A stretch of DNA of 64,000 nt from Emcibacter nanhaiensis (GCF_006385175.1 NZ_VFIY01000015.1:250501-314500), one strand, 5' to 3'. Numbered from the stretch's first letter, positions 16,481 through 24,465 are shown. The notes: generated by a model from the letters alone, not told the origin. Program-made: numbers and translations.

Positions 16481-16679
16481 GGGAAGACGGGTCTGCGCGA
16501 TGTCCGGCAACTGCTGATTCGACGTCAAACACTATTGTAATTTTCCGATTTCCCGGGCCGGTTCCTGACGGCTGTTCTCTCAAGGATGGTTTTATTTCTC
16601 GTGCGGTTACTTTTTGGTAATCGATTTCCTGTAAAAATTGTAGAGTATTACAGACATTATTTATCGGGGTTCGGGGAGT

Positions 16680-17180
16680 ATGAGGGAAACGCAGAAATTA
16701 AAATACACCTCTTATCGGAAGATATCTGACCAGGAGGTGCCTGCGGATCATCCGGTCAGGTTGTTTGCCGATCATTGGCGGAAACTGCGCGGCGACAGGC
16801 CAATCCCCGCACGGCAGGACTTCTCACCCATTAACGTACCGGTCCTGTTGCCCTATCTGGTTGTACTGGAACTTACCGAGACGGATGACGGCCCGGATCT
16901 CCATACCCGCCTGGAAGGTGAATATATGATTTCCCTGACCGGAAGAAGCAATATGGGGGCGTCGGCACGGCATGTCATGGAAGAAGACGGATATTTTGCG
17001 CGACTGCAGGAAGCCAGGGAAACCCTAGGAAACGGGGAAGCGCAATTTGCGGAAATCGAGGCGCTGGATCATAAAAACAAGACCCACAAACTGTTACGCG
17101 GCGTTTTTCCCTTCGTCCTCGACGGGGACAGGAAGGGACAGATTTTTATTGTTGTCGGCGAAAATGGAATGAGCCTGTGA
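16680..17180 (+). CDS. PAS_5-family protein, tandem paralogue 3
   Basis: A 166-residue paralogue: VPADHPVRLFADHWRKLRGD, DFSPINVPVLLPYLVVLEL, TRLEGEYMISLTGRSN and GQIFIVVGE align without gaps to copies 1 and 2. GGGGAG precedes the ATG closely. The intergenic stretch 16481-16679 contains TTACTTTTTGGTAA, a short inverted repeat (TTAC/GTAA) that overlaps the reduced form of the shared upstream block. Downstream, a small hairpin (GAGCCTG/CAGGCTC, 17199-17217) could end transcription but lacks a good T run. Confidence 0.78.
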   Translation: MRETQKLKYTSYRKISDQEVPADHPVRLFADHWRKLRGDRPIPARQDFSPINVPVLLPYLVVLELTETDDGPDLHTRLEGEYMISLTGRSNMGASARHVMEEDGYFARLQEARETLGNGEAQFAEIEALDHKNKTHKLLRGVFPFVLDGDRKGQIFIVVGENGMSL

Positions 17181-17357
17181 GGGTTTCTCCCTGCCCCGGA
17201 GCCTGTTCCCCAGGCTCTGTTGGATTTTAACCTCCAATATATTGTGCTTATCACAAGCGAATATAGTATATTACCATTGCATGGTCGTTTCCTGCTCCAG
17301 CGGCTTACAAATAACGGGGACTGAAAGGGTGAAGGGAAAAAGCCTTCATGTGTACGG

Positions 17358-17870
17358 GTGACAGATCTGCCGAAACTTGCCTATACATCCTACGAAGGAA
17401 TTGAGCTGGATGATCTGCCTCCTGTTCATCCGGTCAAGCTGTTTGCGGATTACTGGGCCGGCCTGAAAGGAGATCAGCCCGTGCCCTGGCGCAGGAAATT
17501 TTCCCCTCTCGATGTGCCTTCTCTTCTTCCCTACTTGGTGGTTCTGGAGCTGGTGGATACGGAACGGGGACAGGATCTGAGGCCCCGACTGGAGGGGGAA
17601 TATCTGGTCGCGCTTGCCGGTAAAGGGAATATCGGGAATTTCCTGAAAGACGTTCTGGAGCCCGGACAATATGAATTGTGCTTTCGGGAAGTCCATCAAA
17701 TCATGGAAACCAGCCAGCCGATCTTTTCAAAAATCGAGGCGACAGATTTTGAGGGTGGCGAACACCTGCTGTTGCGCGGCATGTTCCCCTTTTGCCTGGC
17801 GGACGGGGAAATCAGGCAGTTCTTTATCGTGCTGGCAGACAGTGTTATTTCAGCCCGGAAGCGCCGCTAG
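17358..17870 (+). CDS. PAS_5-family protein, tandem paralogue 4
   Basis: A 170-residue, most diverged member: LPPVHPVKLFADYWAGLKGD, KFSPLDVPSLLPYLVVLEL, PRLEGEYLVALAGKGN and RQFFIVLAD mark the same fold. The only usable start is a GTG at 17358; an in-frame stop lies a dozen codons upstream and no ATG is in frame. There is no strong ribosome-binding site, so its translation may be low. The stop codon overlaps the folB stop on the other strand (CTAG at 17867-17870). The shared upstream block is not evident here. Confidence 0.72.
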   Translation: MTDLPKLAYTSYEGIELDDLPPVHPVKLFADYWAGLKGDQPVPWRRKFSPLDVPSLLPYLVVLELVDTERGQDLRPRLEGEYLVALAGKGNIGNFLKDVLEPGQYELCFREVHQIMETSQPIFSKIEATDFEGGEHLLLRGMFPFCLADGEIRQFFIVLADSVISARKRR

Positions 17871-18241
17871 GCGTTCCGTTCTGCCTCGATCTGGTACCCG
17901 ACAGAGGCGCAATCCTCATAGACATCTGCTTTGCGGCTTGACACTTTTGCCGCCACAACCTGTTTCCGGCTGAAGCACAGGTCAATAATATCCCGGCACA
18001 GGCTTTCCTGCAGATTATAATGCCGGGCCTCGATCAGTTCGGTGATGCCGGTGCGCAGGAAGTCATAGTCGAGCACCTCCTCGATATGGTCTCTCTCCGG
18101 GCAAGCGGTGTCGACGGTAAGAATAATGTTGAAAATAATGCGTTGCGGGGCCGCCCGCTCGTGGTCGTGGATGCCGATCGACACCATGGTTTCGAAATCT
18201 TCCAGAATGATCTGGCGCCGGGTTACCTGATAGGGCTTCAT
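17867..18241 (-). CDS. folB: Dihydroneopterin aldolase (FolB-type)
   Basis: A 124-residue FolB-family enzyme, which makes 6-hydroxymethyldihydropterin from dihydroneopterin for folate synthesis. Family landmarks are ILEDFETMVSIGIHDHERAAPQRIIFNIIL at the N-terminus, VLDYDFLRTGITELIE in the middle, NLQESLCRDIIDLCF and the terminal KVSSRKADVYEDCASVGY. I start at ATG 18241 (MKPYQVTRRQ) after AAGGAATGACGG; in-frame upstream residues overlap the preceding gene. It sits four bases after a pteridine-reductase-like gene, and so belongs to a pterin operon. Alternative role: tunnelling-fold epimerase FolX, which this N-terminus does not exclude. Confidence 0.82.
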   Translation of the reverse strand: MKPYQVTRRQIILEDFETMVSIGIHDHERAAPQRIIFNIILTVDTACPERDHIEEVLDYDFLRTGITELIEARHYNLQESLCRDIIDLCFSRKQVVAAKVSSRKADVYEDCASVGYQIEAERNA

Positions 18242-18245
18242 TCCG

Positions 18246-19025
18246 TCATTCCTTCCCCAGATATTTTTCCGCGATCCTGGCGACATCCCGGTTCATATGC
18301 AGGTTTTTCTGCCCGCTGTCCAGCGGCAGGACGGCGGCATTGAAGGAAGGTGTTTCGATCAGGTGCCGGACCGTGGCGGCGATATCTTTCGCCGTACTGG
18401 ACGATTCATTGAGATTGAAGTGGCGGGTCAGTTCAAAATTGTCTTCCGTCTGGTCGCCGCTGAGCAGGGTCAGGCCCGGCGCGACGGCATTGACGCGCAC
18501 CCGTGGCGCCATGGCCATGGCGCTGGCCTCCGTCGCGCCCGACAGGGCATATTTGCTCAGGCTGTAGGACAGGAAATCCGGATTCATGGCGAAGATGCTG
18601 CTGTCGATGATATTGACCACACTGCCCTTGTTGTCATCTGTCCCAAGGGAGTCATAGAGGCCGCGGCTCAGTTGCAATGGCGCCCGCAGGTTGACGTCCA
18701 TATGGGACTGGAAGGAGGCGGCATCCAGCGAAAACAGGGTGTCGTCGTCGAACTGGGAAGCGTTGTTGACCAGATGGCGCAGCGGCGGGGTATTGGTTGC
18801 CGCGAGGCCCGGGATCAGGCGCTGTGCAGCGTCATAGTCGGCCAGGTCGGCCTGCACCAGGCTGGCGCTGCCGCCGGCCGTTTCAATGTCCGTCAGGGTC
18901 TGCCGGGCCTCGTCGCCGGAGTTGTGATAATGCAGGTGGATATGATACCCGGCCGCCGCCAGGGTCAGGGCAATATCGCGGCCGATCCGTTTGGCCGCGC
19001 CGGTAACCAGAATGCTGCTGTCCAT
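18246..19025 (-). CDS. Pteridine reductase-like SDR (PTR1/FolM type)
   Basis: A 259-residue short-chain dehydrogenase resembling trypanosomatid PTR1 and bacterial FolM. The cofactor motif is TGAAKRIGRDIALTLAAAG (not the usual TGxxxGIG), followed by HLHYHNS, and the active-site region reads VNIIDSSIF with Asp where classical SDRs have Ser, then YSLSK with the catalytic Tyr and Lys. In PTR1 the same Asp is catalytic. Such enzymes reduce dihydromonapterin or dihydrobiopterin with NADPH. Adjacency to folB and a PTPS-like gene supports pterin reduction. Substrate is inferred, not proven. Confidence 0.82.
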   Translation of the reverse strand: MDSSILVTGAAKRIGRDIALTLAAAGYHIHLHYHNSGDEARQTLTDIETAGGSASLVQADLADYDAAQRLIPGLAATNTPPLRHLVNNASQFDDDTLFSLDAASFQSHMDVNLRAPLQLSRGLYDSLGTDDNKGSVVNIIDSSIFAMNPDFLSYSLSKYALSGATEASAMAMAPRVRVNAVAPGLTLLSGDQTEDNFELTRHFNLNESSSTAKDIAATVRHLIETPSFNAAVLPLDSGQKNLHMNRDVARIAEKYLGKE

Positions 19026-19095
19026 TATGCTCTTCCGTTGAATTTACAGGAGAATAGCCTGACCTGTGACGTCAGTTCAAGCGCCTTGGATGTTT

Positions 19096-19632
19096 TCAGG
19101 CAAGGTCGTTGATGGACATGTCGGCCCGTTTCCACCAGGGTCTGGCCGGACCCGGGTAGCTGTCGGTACACAGGGCCTTGTCCGGGTCGCCGTGGAAGAT
19201 CACCGTGTTGGTCGGGGTTTCCTCGATCTCCAGGCGCCGGCAGACAATGCCGAGGCCAAGGTCGTTGAGAAACGCATTGATCTTGGCAAACAGGCAGGCC
19301 GCCAGGGCTTCAGTGGTGGGATCGCCCGGCGTGACCAGAAGGTGGGCCAGGTTCTCCGGCTCGTTGTCGCGGAAAAACCCGATCAGCGGATCCTTGTCCG
19401 ACAGATGCAGGCTGTGGTCCAGGTGATTGTCGACCCACTGGTGCCAGGTTTTCTTCAGGGTGTCGAACGGCGCCATCATATTGGTGTCGCCGTCGAGCGC
19501 GTCATTTTCCGGCCGGCTCAGGTAGACTTTGACAAACTCGTTGTGGCCGTGGGGCACAAAGCAACGGCTGTCCTTCAGGCTGTAGAGCCTGTGGGACATG
19601 GAATATCGCCGTGTAAAACAAATTTCAAACAT
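19096..19632 (-). CDS. 6-pyruvoyl-tetrahydropterin synthase/QueD-family protein
   Basis: A 178-residue tunnelling-fold enzyme. The motifs are SMSHRL with the first zinc His, CFVPHGHN with the catalytic Cys and two zinc His (CxxxHGH spacing), DTLKKTWHQWVDNHLDHSLHL with the catalytic Asp-His, and EIEETPTNTVIF with the pterin-binding Glu. This is a complete PTPS/QueD active site. In general QueD makes 6-carboxytetrahydropterin for queuosine or deazapurines; no other queuosine gene is here, and the neighbours are folate/pterin enzymes, so a pterin role is possible. ATG 19632 gives the normal length. Length is longer than E. coli QueD by about 55 residues, mostly in the middle. Confidence 0.8.
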   Translation of the reverse strand: MFEICFTRRYSMSHRLYSLKDSRCFVPHGHNEFVKVYLSRPENDALDGDTNMMAPFDTLKKTWHQWVDNHLDHSLHLSDKDPLIGFFRDNEPENLAHLLVTPGDPTTEALAACLFAKINAFLNDLGLGIVCRRLEIEETPTNTVIFHGDPDKALCTDSYPGPARPWWKRADMSINDLA

Positions 19633-19723
19633 GGTGCGCCCGTTAATTAGGATAACTGGCGCTTGATATATCAGTGCCGTCGCAAAGTCCAGAAGAGTCT
19701 GACCCGTGCTTCCGGGCCGATTG

Positions 19724-20413
19724 TCAGTCACCGAGGCGGTAGCCGCCCGGTTCGGTGACCAGGATGCGGGCGCTGGACGGGTCCGGCTCGATTTTCTGAC
19801 GCAGGCGATAGATATGGGTTTCCAGGGTGTGGGTGGTGACCCCGGCATTATAGCCCCAGACCTCATCAAGCAGGGTATCCCGGCTGACCGCGGTGCCTTC
19901 GGCGCGCTTGAGGTATTTCAGGATGTTGGTTTCCTTCTCGGTCAGGCGGATCTTTTCATCATTTTCCTGGTTGGTGAGCGTTTTCTCGCCCGGCTTGAAC
20001 AGATAGGGGCCGATCACGAAGGAGGCATCCTCACTGATGCTGTGCTGGCGCAGGTGGGCGCGGATGCGGGCCAAAAGGATGCCGAATTTGAACGGTTTGG
20101 TGACATAGTCGTTGGCGCCGGCATCAAGGCCGAGGATGGTGTCTGCGTCGGAATTATTGGCCGTCAGCATGATAATGGGAATCTTGATGTTTGATTTCCG
20201 CATCATGCGGCAGATTTCCCGCCCGTCAATATCCGGCAGGCCAACATCGAGAACCACCAGGTCAAAGCCCCCTTCCTTGGCGGCTTTCAGGCCGTCCATA
20301 CCGGTGCCGGCCTGTTCGGTGACAAACTCCTCGTGGAAAGAGAGCTGCTCTGCCAGGGTGGAGCGCAGGTCCTCGTCATCATCCACCAAAAGGATCCGAA
20401 AGGTTTGGGCCAT
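19724..20413 (-). CDS. OmpR-family response regulator (orphan)
   Basis: A 229-residue regulator: receiver domain (acidic residues 11-13, phosphoacceptor Asp 56 in VVLDVGLPDIDG, conserved Thr in IIMLTAN and Lys in VTKPFKFG) and a C-terminal winged helix (about 130-229) ending in THTLETHIYRLRQKIEPD and VTEPGGYRLG. All phosphorylation residues are intact. There is no histidine kinase next to it in this window, so it is an orphan by position. It is divergent from ribA with 96 bases between starts. Targets are unknown. Confidence 0.88.
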   Translation of the reverse strand: MAQTFRILLVDDDEDLRSTLAEQLSFHEEFVTEQAGTGMDGLKAAKEGGFDLVVLDVGLPDIDGREICRMMRKSNIKIPIIMLTANNSDADTILGLDAGANDYVTKPFKFGILLARIRAHLRQHSISEDASFVIGPYLFKPGEKTLTNQENDEKIRLTEKETNILKYLKRAEGTAVSRDTLLDEVWGYNAGVTTHTLETHIYRLRQKIEPDPSSARILVTEPGGYRLGD

Positions 20414-20509
20414 GTTAAAATTCCCTCTGTATTCTGTTCTTTTTTCGGTTACAACACTATATAAAGCACATACTTAGTATATCAGATTACCTGATTTCTG
20501 GATATTTTA

Positions 20510-21634
20510 ATGGGTACAGACCTGCCATCAAATACCCCAAAAGGGGAAATGACATTCGATCACAAGATAGTGAATGTGGAGCGCGCCGCCAGTGAACTGC
20601 GGCGCGGTCGGCCGGTCGTGGTGACCAATTCCGACGAGGAGCTTCTGGTCTTTCCACCGGAACTGTTGACGGAGCAATGGCTGGACAGCCTGAAGGCGGC
20701 GGCCGGGGGCAAGCTGCAGGTGGGGTTGACCTATAACCGGGCCAATGTGCTCAAGGTCTCGCCGCGTAAGGGTGATGTGGCGCTGGTGGACGTGTCCCGC
20801 CACATGACCAGTGCGGCGATCCAGTTCATGGTCGATCCGGCCGATGACCTGGACCACCCGATGATGGGGCCGTACAAAGTGGCGGCGGAGAATGCAGGGC
20901 CGATGCATGACGCCGGAATCAAGCTGTGCAAGATCGCCCGCCTGCTGCCGGCAGCGGTGTTTGTCGGGCCGGTGCCGAAAGGGCGGTTTGGCGATCTGTT
21001 GAATGTGTCCGCCGGTGAAGTGACCGACTATGACCTGTCTGACGCCCTGTCGCTGGAGAAGGTGACCTCGGCCAAAGTGCCGCTGGAAGGGGCGGAGGAT
21101 ACGGAAATTGTCGCCTTCCGGCCGAAAGACGGCGGCACCGAGCATTTCGCCATCCTGATCGGGTCGCCCAATCGCCATGATCCGGTGCTGGCCCGGATTC
21201 ATTCGGAATGTTTTACCGGTGACCTGCTTGGCAGCCTGAAGTGCGACTGCGGCGACCAGATGCGCGGCGCCATCAAATTCATGCGCGAGCAGGGCGGCGG
21301 TGTGCTGCTTTACCTGGCCCAGGAAGGCCGCGGCATCGGCCTGATCAACAAGCTCAGGGCCTATCACCTGCAGGACCAGGGGTTCGATACGGTGGACGCC
21401 AACGAACGGCTCGGTTTTCTGAGCGACGAGCGCATCTTCGAGCCGGCGGCGCAGATGCTCAAGAAGCTGGGATTTTCAAAGGTGCGTCTGCTGACCAACA
21501 ACCCGGACAAGGTGGCGGGGCTGGAAGCCTGTGGCATCAACGTTGTCGAACGGGTCGAACATAAATTCCCGTCCAACGCCCACAATGAATTTTATCTCAG
21601 GACCAAGAAAAAGCGCTCCGGTCACCTGCTCTAG
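20510..21634 (+). CDS. ribA: GTP cyclohydrolase II with degenerate DHBP-synthase-like N-domain
   Basis: A 374-residue RibA. The C-terminal 200 residues contain the complete GTP cyclohydrolase II site: RIHSECFTGDLLGSLKCDCG with three zinc cysteines, YLAQEGRGIGL, DTVDANERLGF and LLTNNPDKVAGLE. It opens GTP to the first riboflavin precursor. The N-terminal 170 residues look like a decayed RibB (3,4-dihydroxybutanone phosphate synthase) domain without the acidic catalytic motif, an arrangement common in alphaproteobacteria. The start at ATG 20510 lacks a clear ribosome-binding site; ATG 20552 after AAGGGG is an alternative. The stop overlaps the convergent pspF stop within CTAG. Confidence 0.92.
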   Translation: MGTDLPSNTPKGEMTFDHKIVNVERAASELRRGRPVVVTNSDEELLVFPPELLTEQWLDSLKAAAGGKLQVGLTYNRANVLKVSPRKGDVALVDVSRHMTSAAIQFMVDPADDLDHPMMGPYKVAAENAGPMHDAGIKLCKIARLLPAAVFVGPVPKGRFGDLLNVSAGEVTDYDLSDALSLEKVTSAKVPLEGAEDTEIVAFRPKDGGTEHFAILIGSPNRHDPVLARIHSECFTGDLLGSLKCDCGDQMRGAIKFMREQGGGVLLYLAQEGRGIGLINKLRAYHLQDQGFDTVDANERLGFLSDERIFEPAAQMLKKLGFSKVRLLTNNPDKVAGLEACGINVVERVEHKFPSNAHNEFYLRTKKKRSGHLL

Positions 21635-22665
21635 AGCAGGTCGTGTTTTTTCAGCTGGTGGCGGAGCTGGTGATAGGTCAGGTTGAGATAGACCGCCGTA
21701 TCCCGCTGGTTATGCTTGTTGGCGTCGAGTGCCTTCTGCAGCAGGTCCTTTTCCACCCTGGCGACGGTCTCAGTGTAATCGGTGGGGCCCAGGGTCTCCG
21801 TAATTACCGGTTCTTTGTGCGCGGCTGGCGCCTCCTGCACCGGCGGTTTCTCGTCCTTATGGGATGAGGCGGCCGGCTTTGGCCGCCAGGGGGAGCGGAA
21901 CGGATCCAGTTCCAGAATATGGATCGGGTCAAATTCATCTTCAGCATGATAGACGGCCCGCTCCACCACGTTCTTCAACTCGCGGATGTTGCCCGGCCAG
22001 TGATATTCCTGCAGGGCCTCGATCATGTCTTCGGAAAACCCGGGGAAGCTGGACCAGTCCCGGTCATGGGCCGCGCGCTGGCCGAAATGGAAGGCCAGCA
22101 GGATGATGTCCTCCCGCCGGGCCCTGAGCGGCGGCAGGGTGATGACGTCGAGCGCCAGCCGGTCCAGCAGGTCATGGCGGAATTCGCCGGCGTCTGCGGC
22201 GGAGGGCAGGTCCACATTGGTGGCGCCGATCAGGCGTACATCCACATTGAGCACCTTGTTGCCGCCGACCCGCTGGAAGGTGCCATATTCGGTGATGCGC
22301 AGGATTTTTTCCTGGGCCGACATGGAGCAGGTGGCGATCTCATCCATAAACAGGGTGCCGCCGTGGGCCTCCTCGAACCGGCCGATCCTTTTGTTGGCGG
22401 CGCCGGTGAAGCTGCCGGCTTCATGGCCGAACAATTCAGATTCCAGCAGGCTTTCGGTCAGTGCCGCGCAGTTGACCTGGATGAAATTGCCTTCCCAGCG
22501 CGGGGACAGGAAATGCAGGCGGGCGGCGATCAGCTCCTTGCCGGTGCCACGCTCGCCGATTACCAGTACCGGACGTTCGTGCCGGGCGGCCCGGGACGCC
22601 TGGTCAATGACCTCCAGAAAGGCCGGGCTTTCGCCGATGATGGGTTGATCCTGTGGGCTCGCCAT
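21631..22665 (-). CDS. pspF: Phage shock protein operon activator PspF
   Basis: A 344-residue sigma-54 activator without an N-terminal regulatory domain, as in PspF. AAA+ features: Walker A GERGTGKE, the sigma-54-contacting loop GSFTGA (Ser in place of the usual Ala), Walker B GGTLFMDEI, and WPGNIRELKNVVER. A Pro/Lys-rich linker leads to a Fis-type helix-turn-helix at the C-terminus (NQRDTAVYLNLTYHQLRHQLKKHDLL). It is divergent from pspA, whose promoter is -24/-12 type. In the E. coli model PspA binds and silences PspF until the membrane is damaged. I start at ATG 22665; a TTG four codons earlier is possible. Confidence 0.94.
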   Translation of the reverse strand: MASPQDQPIIGESPAFLEVIDQASRAARHERPVLVIGERGTGKELIAARLHFLSPRWEGNFIQVNCAALTESLLESELFGHEAGSFTGAANKRIGRFEEAHGGTLFMDEIATCSMSAQEKILRITEYGTFQRVGGNKVLNVDVRLIGATNVDLPSAADAGEFRHDLLDRLALDVITLPPLRARREDIILLAFHFGQRAAHDRDWSSFPGFSEDMIEALQEYHWPGNIRELKNVVERAVYHAEDEFDPIHILELDPFRSPWRPKPAASSHKDEKPPVQEAPAAHKEPVITETLGPTDYTETVARVEKDLLQKALDANKHNQRDTAVYLNLTYHQLRHQLKKHDLL

Positions 22666-22792
22666 GAAAATTGCCAAATATTGTTGAAAATAACTAATGG
22701 GTAGCGTAATTCACTAACAGAAATTTGGCAAGATTTTTAAGTCGATAAATAAAAATGTTTAATATCAATGAGATAAGGGGGTTTTGTAAAAC

Positions 22793-22807
22793 TGGCACGC
22801 TTTCTGC
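22793..22807 (+). promoter_or_regulatory. Sigma-54 promoter of the psp operon
   Basis: TGGCACG at 22793-22799, four bases, CTGC at 22804-22807: a -24/-12 promoter with the same spacing as the two amt promoters, 51 bases before the pspA ATG. The 22666-22792 stretch between pspF and this element is AT-rich and should hold the PspF upstream activating sites and an IHF site; I cannot define them by eye. Confidence 0.88.
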
Positions 22808-22858
22808 AAATGTCATATCCGGGTAGCAGGTATTGAGCTATTTAACTGGAGAAAGATT

Positions 22859-23545
22859 ATGGGCATTTTTACTCGCCTCAGTGACATTGTAAATTCCAAC
22901 ATCAACCATATTCTGGACAAGGCAGAGGATCCGGCAAAAATGATCCGCCTGATGATCCAGGAAATGGAAGACACTCTTGTGGAAGTCCGTTCTTCCGCCG
23001 CCCGGGTCATTGCCGACCGCAAGGAACTGGAGCGCAACCTCACCCGCCTGCAGGCGGCACAGGATGAATGGTACGCCAAGGCCGAGCTGGCGCTGAGCAA
23101 GGATCGCGAAGACCTGGCCAACGGCGCCCTGGTGGAGCGGGCCAAACTTGCGGAAATGGCGGAGCGCCTGGAAAATGACCGCGAGCCGCTGGAAGAAGCG
23201 CTGACCAAATATGAAAGCGACATTATTTCGCTGGAAGCCAAGATCAAGGAAGCCAAGGCCAAACAGAAATCCCTGATCGAACGTCAGCGCTCTGCGTCCA
23301 GCCAGCTTCGGGTGCGCCAGAAACTTTACGACAACCGGATTGACGATGTGATGACACGTTTCGGTCAGGTGGAACGTCGTGTAGAGGAAACCGAAAGCCG
23401 GGTCGAGGCTGCCGACATGGGGCGGGAGAAAACCCTGCATGACGAGTTTGCCGATCTGGAAGCCCAGCAGAAAGTGGCAGACGAACTTGCCGAGCTGAAA
23501 GCCAAAATGGCCAAAGGCAAAGAAAGCAAAGAAGATAAAAAATAA
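22859..23545 (+). CDS. pspA: Phage shock protein A
   Basis: A 228-residue PspA/IM30 (ESCRT-III-like) protein, predicted almost wholly helical and coiled coil. It begins MGIFTRLSDIVNSNINHILDKAEDP with the amphipathic membrane-sensing helix and the DPAKMIRLMIQEMEDTLVEVR signature, and ends in a Lys-rich tail. PspA represses PspF in resting cells and coats and stabilises damaged inner membrane. It is preceded by CTGGAGAAAG and the sigma-54 promoter. First gene of the operon; a hairpin separates it from pspB. Confidence 0.96.
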   Translation: MGIFTRLSDIVNSNINHILDKAEDPAKMIRLMIQEMEDTLVEVRSSAARVIADRKELERNLTRLQAAQDEWYAKAELALSKDREDLANGALVERAKLAEMAERLENDREPLEEALTKYESDIISLEAKIKEAKAKQKSLIERQRSASSQLRVRQKLYDNRIDDVMTRFGQVERRVEETESRVEAADMGREKTLHDEFADLEAQQKVADELAELKAKMAKGKESKEDKK

Positions 23546-23547
23546 TG

Positions 23548-23571
23548 CGGGTGGGGGCGAAAGCCTACCCG
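23548..23571 (+). other. Hairpin in the pspA-pspB gap
   Basis: CGGGT (23548-23552) pairs with ACCCG (23567-23571) around an inner GGC-GAAA-GCC. It has no T run, so it may protect the pspA message or attenuate pspBC rather than terminate. Confidence 0.5.
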
Positions 23572-23600
23572 TGGGGATATAGCATCAAAGGAGAAGTCTG

Positions 23601-23816
23601 ATGGGCGAAGTTTTCGGGATACTGTTCCTCGTTGTTGTCGCGCCGCTGTGGATCATTTTCCATTACATCACGAAATGGAAATCGGCCAAGACGCTGACCA
23701 GCGAAGACGAACAAATTCTCGCCGACCTTTATGAGAGTGCCGAGAAGATCGAAAGCAGGTTGAATAACATCGAGCGCATCCTGGATGCGGAATCCCCGGA
23801 TTGGAGGAACAAATAA
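23601..23816 (+). CDS. pspB: Phage shock protein B
   Basis: A 71-residue inner-membrane protein: one N-terminal helix (ILFLVVVAPLWIIFHYITKW) and a cytosolic amphipathic helix containing DEQILADLYESAEKIESRLNNIERILDAE, exactly the PspB pattern. PspB works with PspC to sense membrane stress and pull PspA away from PspF. AAGGAGAAG precedes the ATG. Its stop overlaps the pspC start (TAATG), indicating coupled translation. Confidence 0.93.
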   Translation: MGEVFGILFLVVVAPLWIIFHYITKWKSAKTLTSEDEQILADLYESAEKIESRLNNIERILDAESPDWRNK

Positions 23817-24223
23817 TGAGCCCTCATCCTGAACAACATGCCCCCAAATACAACAAGCTGTATCTGGACAAGAAAAACGGGAAAATTTCCGGGGTGTGCG
23901 CCGGCTTGGGCGACTATTTCGGAATTGATCCCACCGTCATCCGCATTATTTCGGTGATCGCCTTTTTCTTCTTCGCCGGTCCCCTGGTCCTGATTGCCTA
24001 TGTGCTCCTGGCCTGGATGCTGGACCCCAAACCGTCGGATCTTTATCACGACGAGAAGGAAGGTGAGTTCTGGAAAAACGTGCGGGTCAAACCTCGCAAT
24101 ACGATCCGCGACGTGCGTTACAAGTTTCGCGATATCGAGCGCCGCCTGCGGGCCGCCGAGGCCCATGTGACCTCAAGCGAATATAAACTGCATAAAGAAT
24201 TTCGCGATCTGGAGAACAACTGA
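23816..24223 (+). CDS. pspC: Phage shock protein C
   Basis: A 135-residue PspC-domain protein. The domain reads LYLDKKNGKISGVCAGLGDYFGIDPTVIRI and continues into a membrane helix (FFFFAGPLVLIAYVLLAWML). The C-terminal cytosolic tail is a charged amphipathic region (VRYKFRDIERRLRAAEAHV) of the type that contacts PspA in other bacteria. The ATG overlaps the pspB stop by one base; a TTG five codons upstream is not preferred. Its TGA in turn overlaps the next ATG, so three genes are translationally coupled. Confidence 0.92.
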   Translation: MSPHPEQHAPKYNKLYLDKKNGKISGVCAGLGDYFGIDPTVIRIISVIAFFFFAGPLVLIAYVLLAWMLDPKPSDLYHDEKEGEFWKNVRVKPRNTIRDVRYKFRDIERRLRAAEAHVTSSEYKLHKEFRDLENN

Positions 24224-24465
24224 TGTCTTGCTATTACTGTGACAGGAGAAGCTGTGACTGTGGCGCGAACCGCCTCTACAAGGACAAGATCGGCGGCATG
24301 ATCAGCGGCGTCTTTTCCGGCCTGGGAGAGTTCCTGGGCATCAACAAAACCTTTCTCAGGATCCTGGGGATCCTCGGAATTTTCATGACCGGCCCGATTG
24401 TCATCCTGATCTATTTCATTGCCGCGCTGGTCATGGCAGAAAAGCCCCTGCGGCTGTATCAATAA
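24223..24465 (+). CDS. Small PspC-like membrane protein with Cys-rich N-terminus
   Basis: An 80-residue protein whose central part (LYKDKIGGMISGVFSGLGEFLGINKTFLRILGI) repeats the PspC domain and whose second half is membrane helix (GPIVILIYFIAALVMA). Before the domain lies CYYCDRRSCDCG, four cysteines in 11 residues, a possible metal- or redox-sensing ribbon that the preceding pspC lacks. It starts within the pspC stop (ATGA-type overlap). A truncated second PspC is the simplest reading; the Cys cluster is an addition I do not know from E. coli Psp proteins. Confidence 0.82.
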   Translation: MSCYYCDRRSCDCGANRLYKDKIGGMISGVFSGLGEFLGINKTFLRILGILGIFMTGPIVILIYFIAALVMAEKPLRLYQ

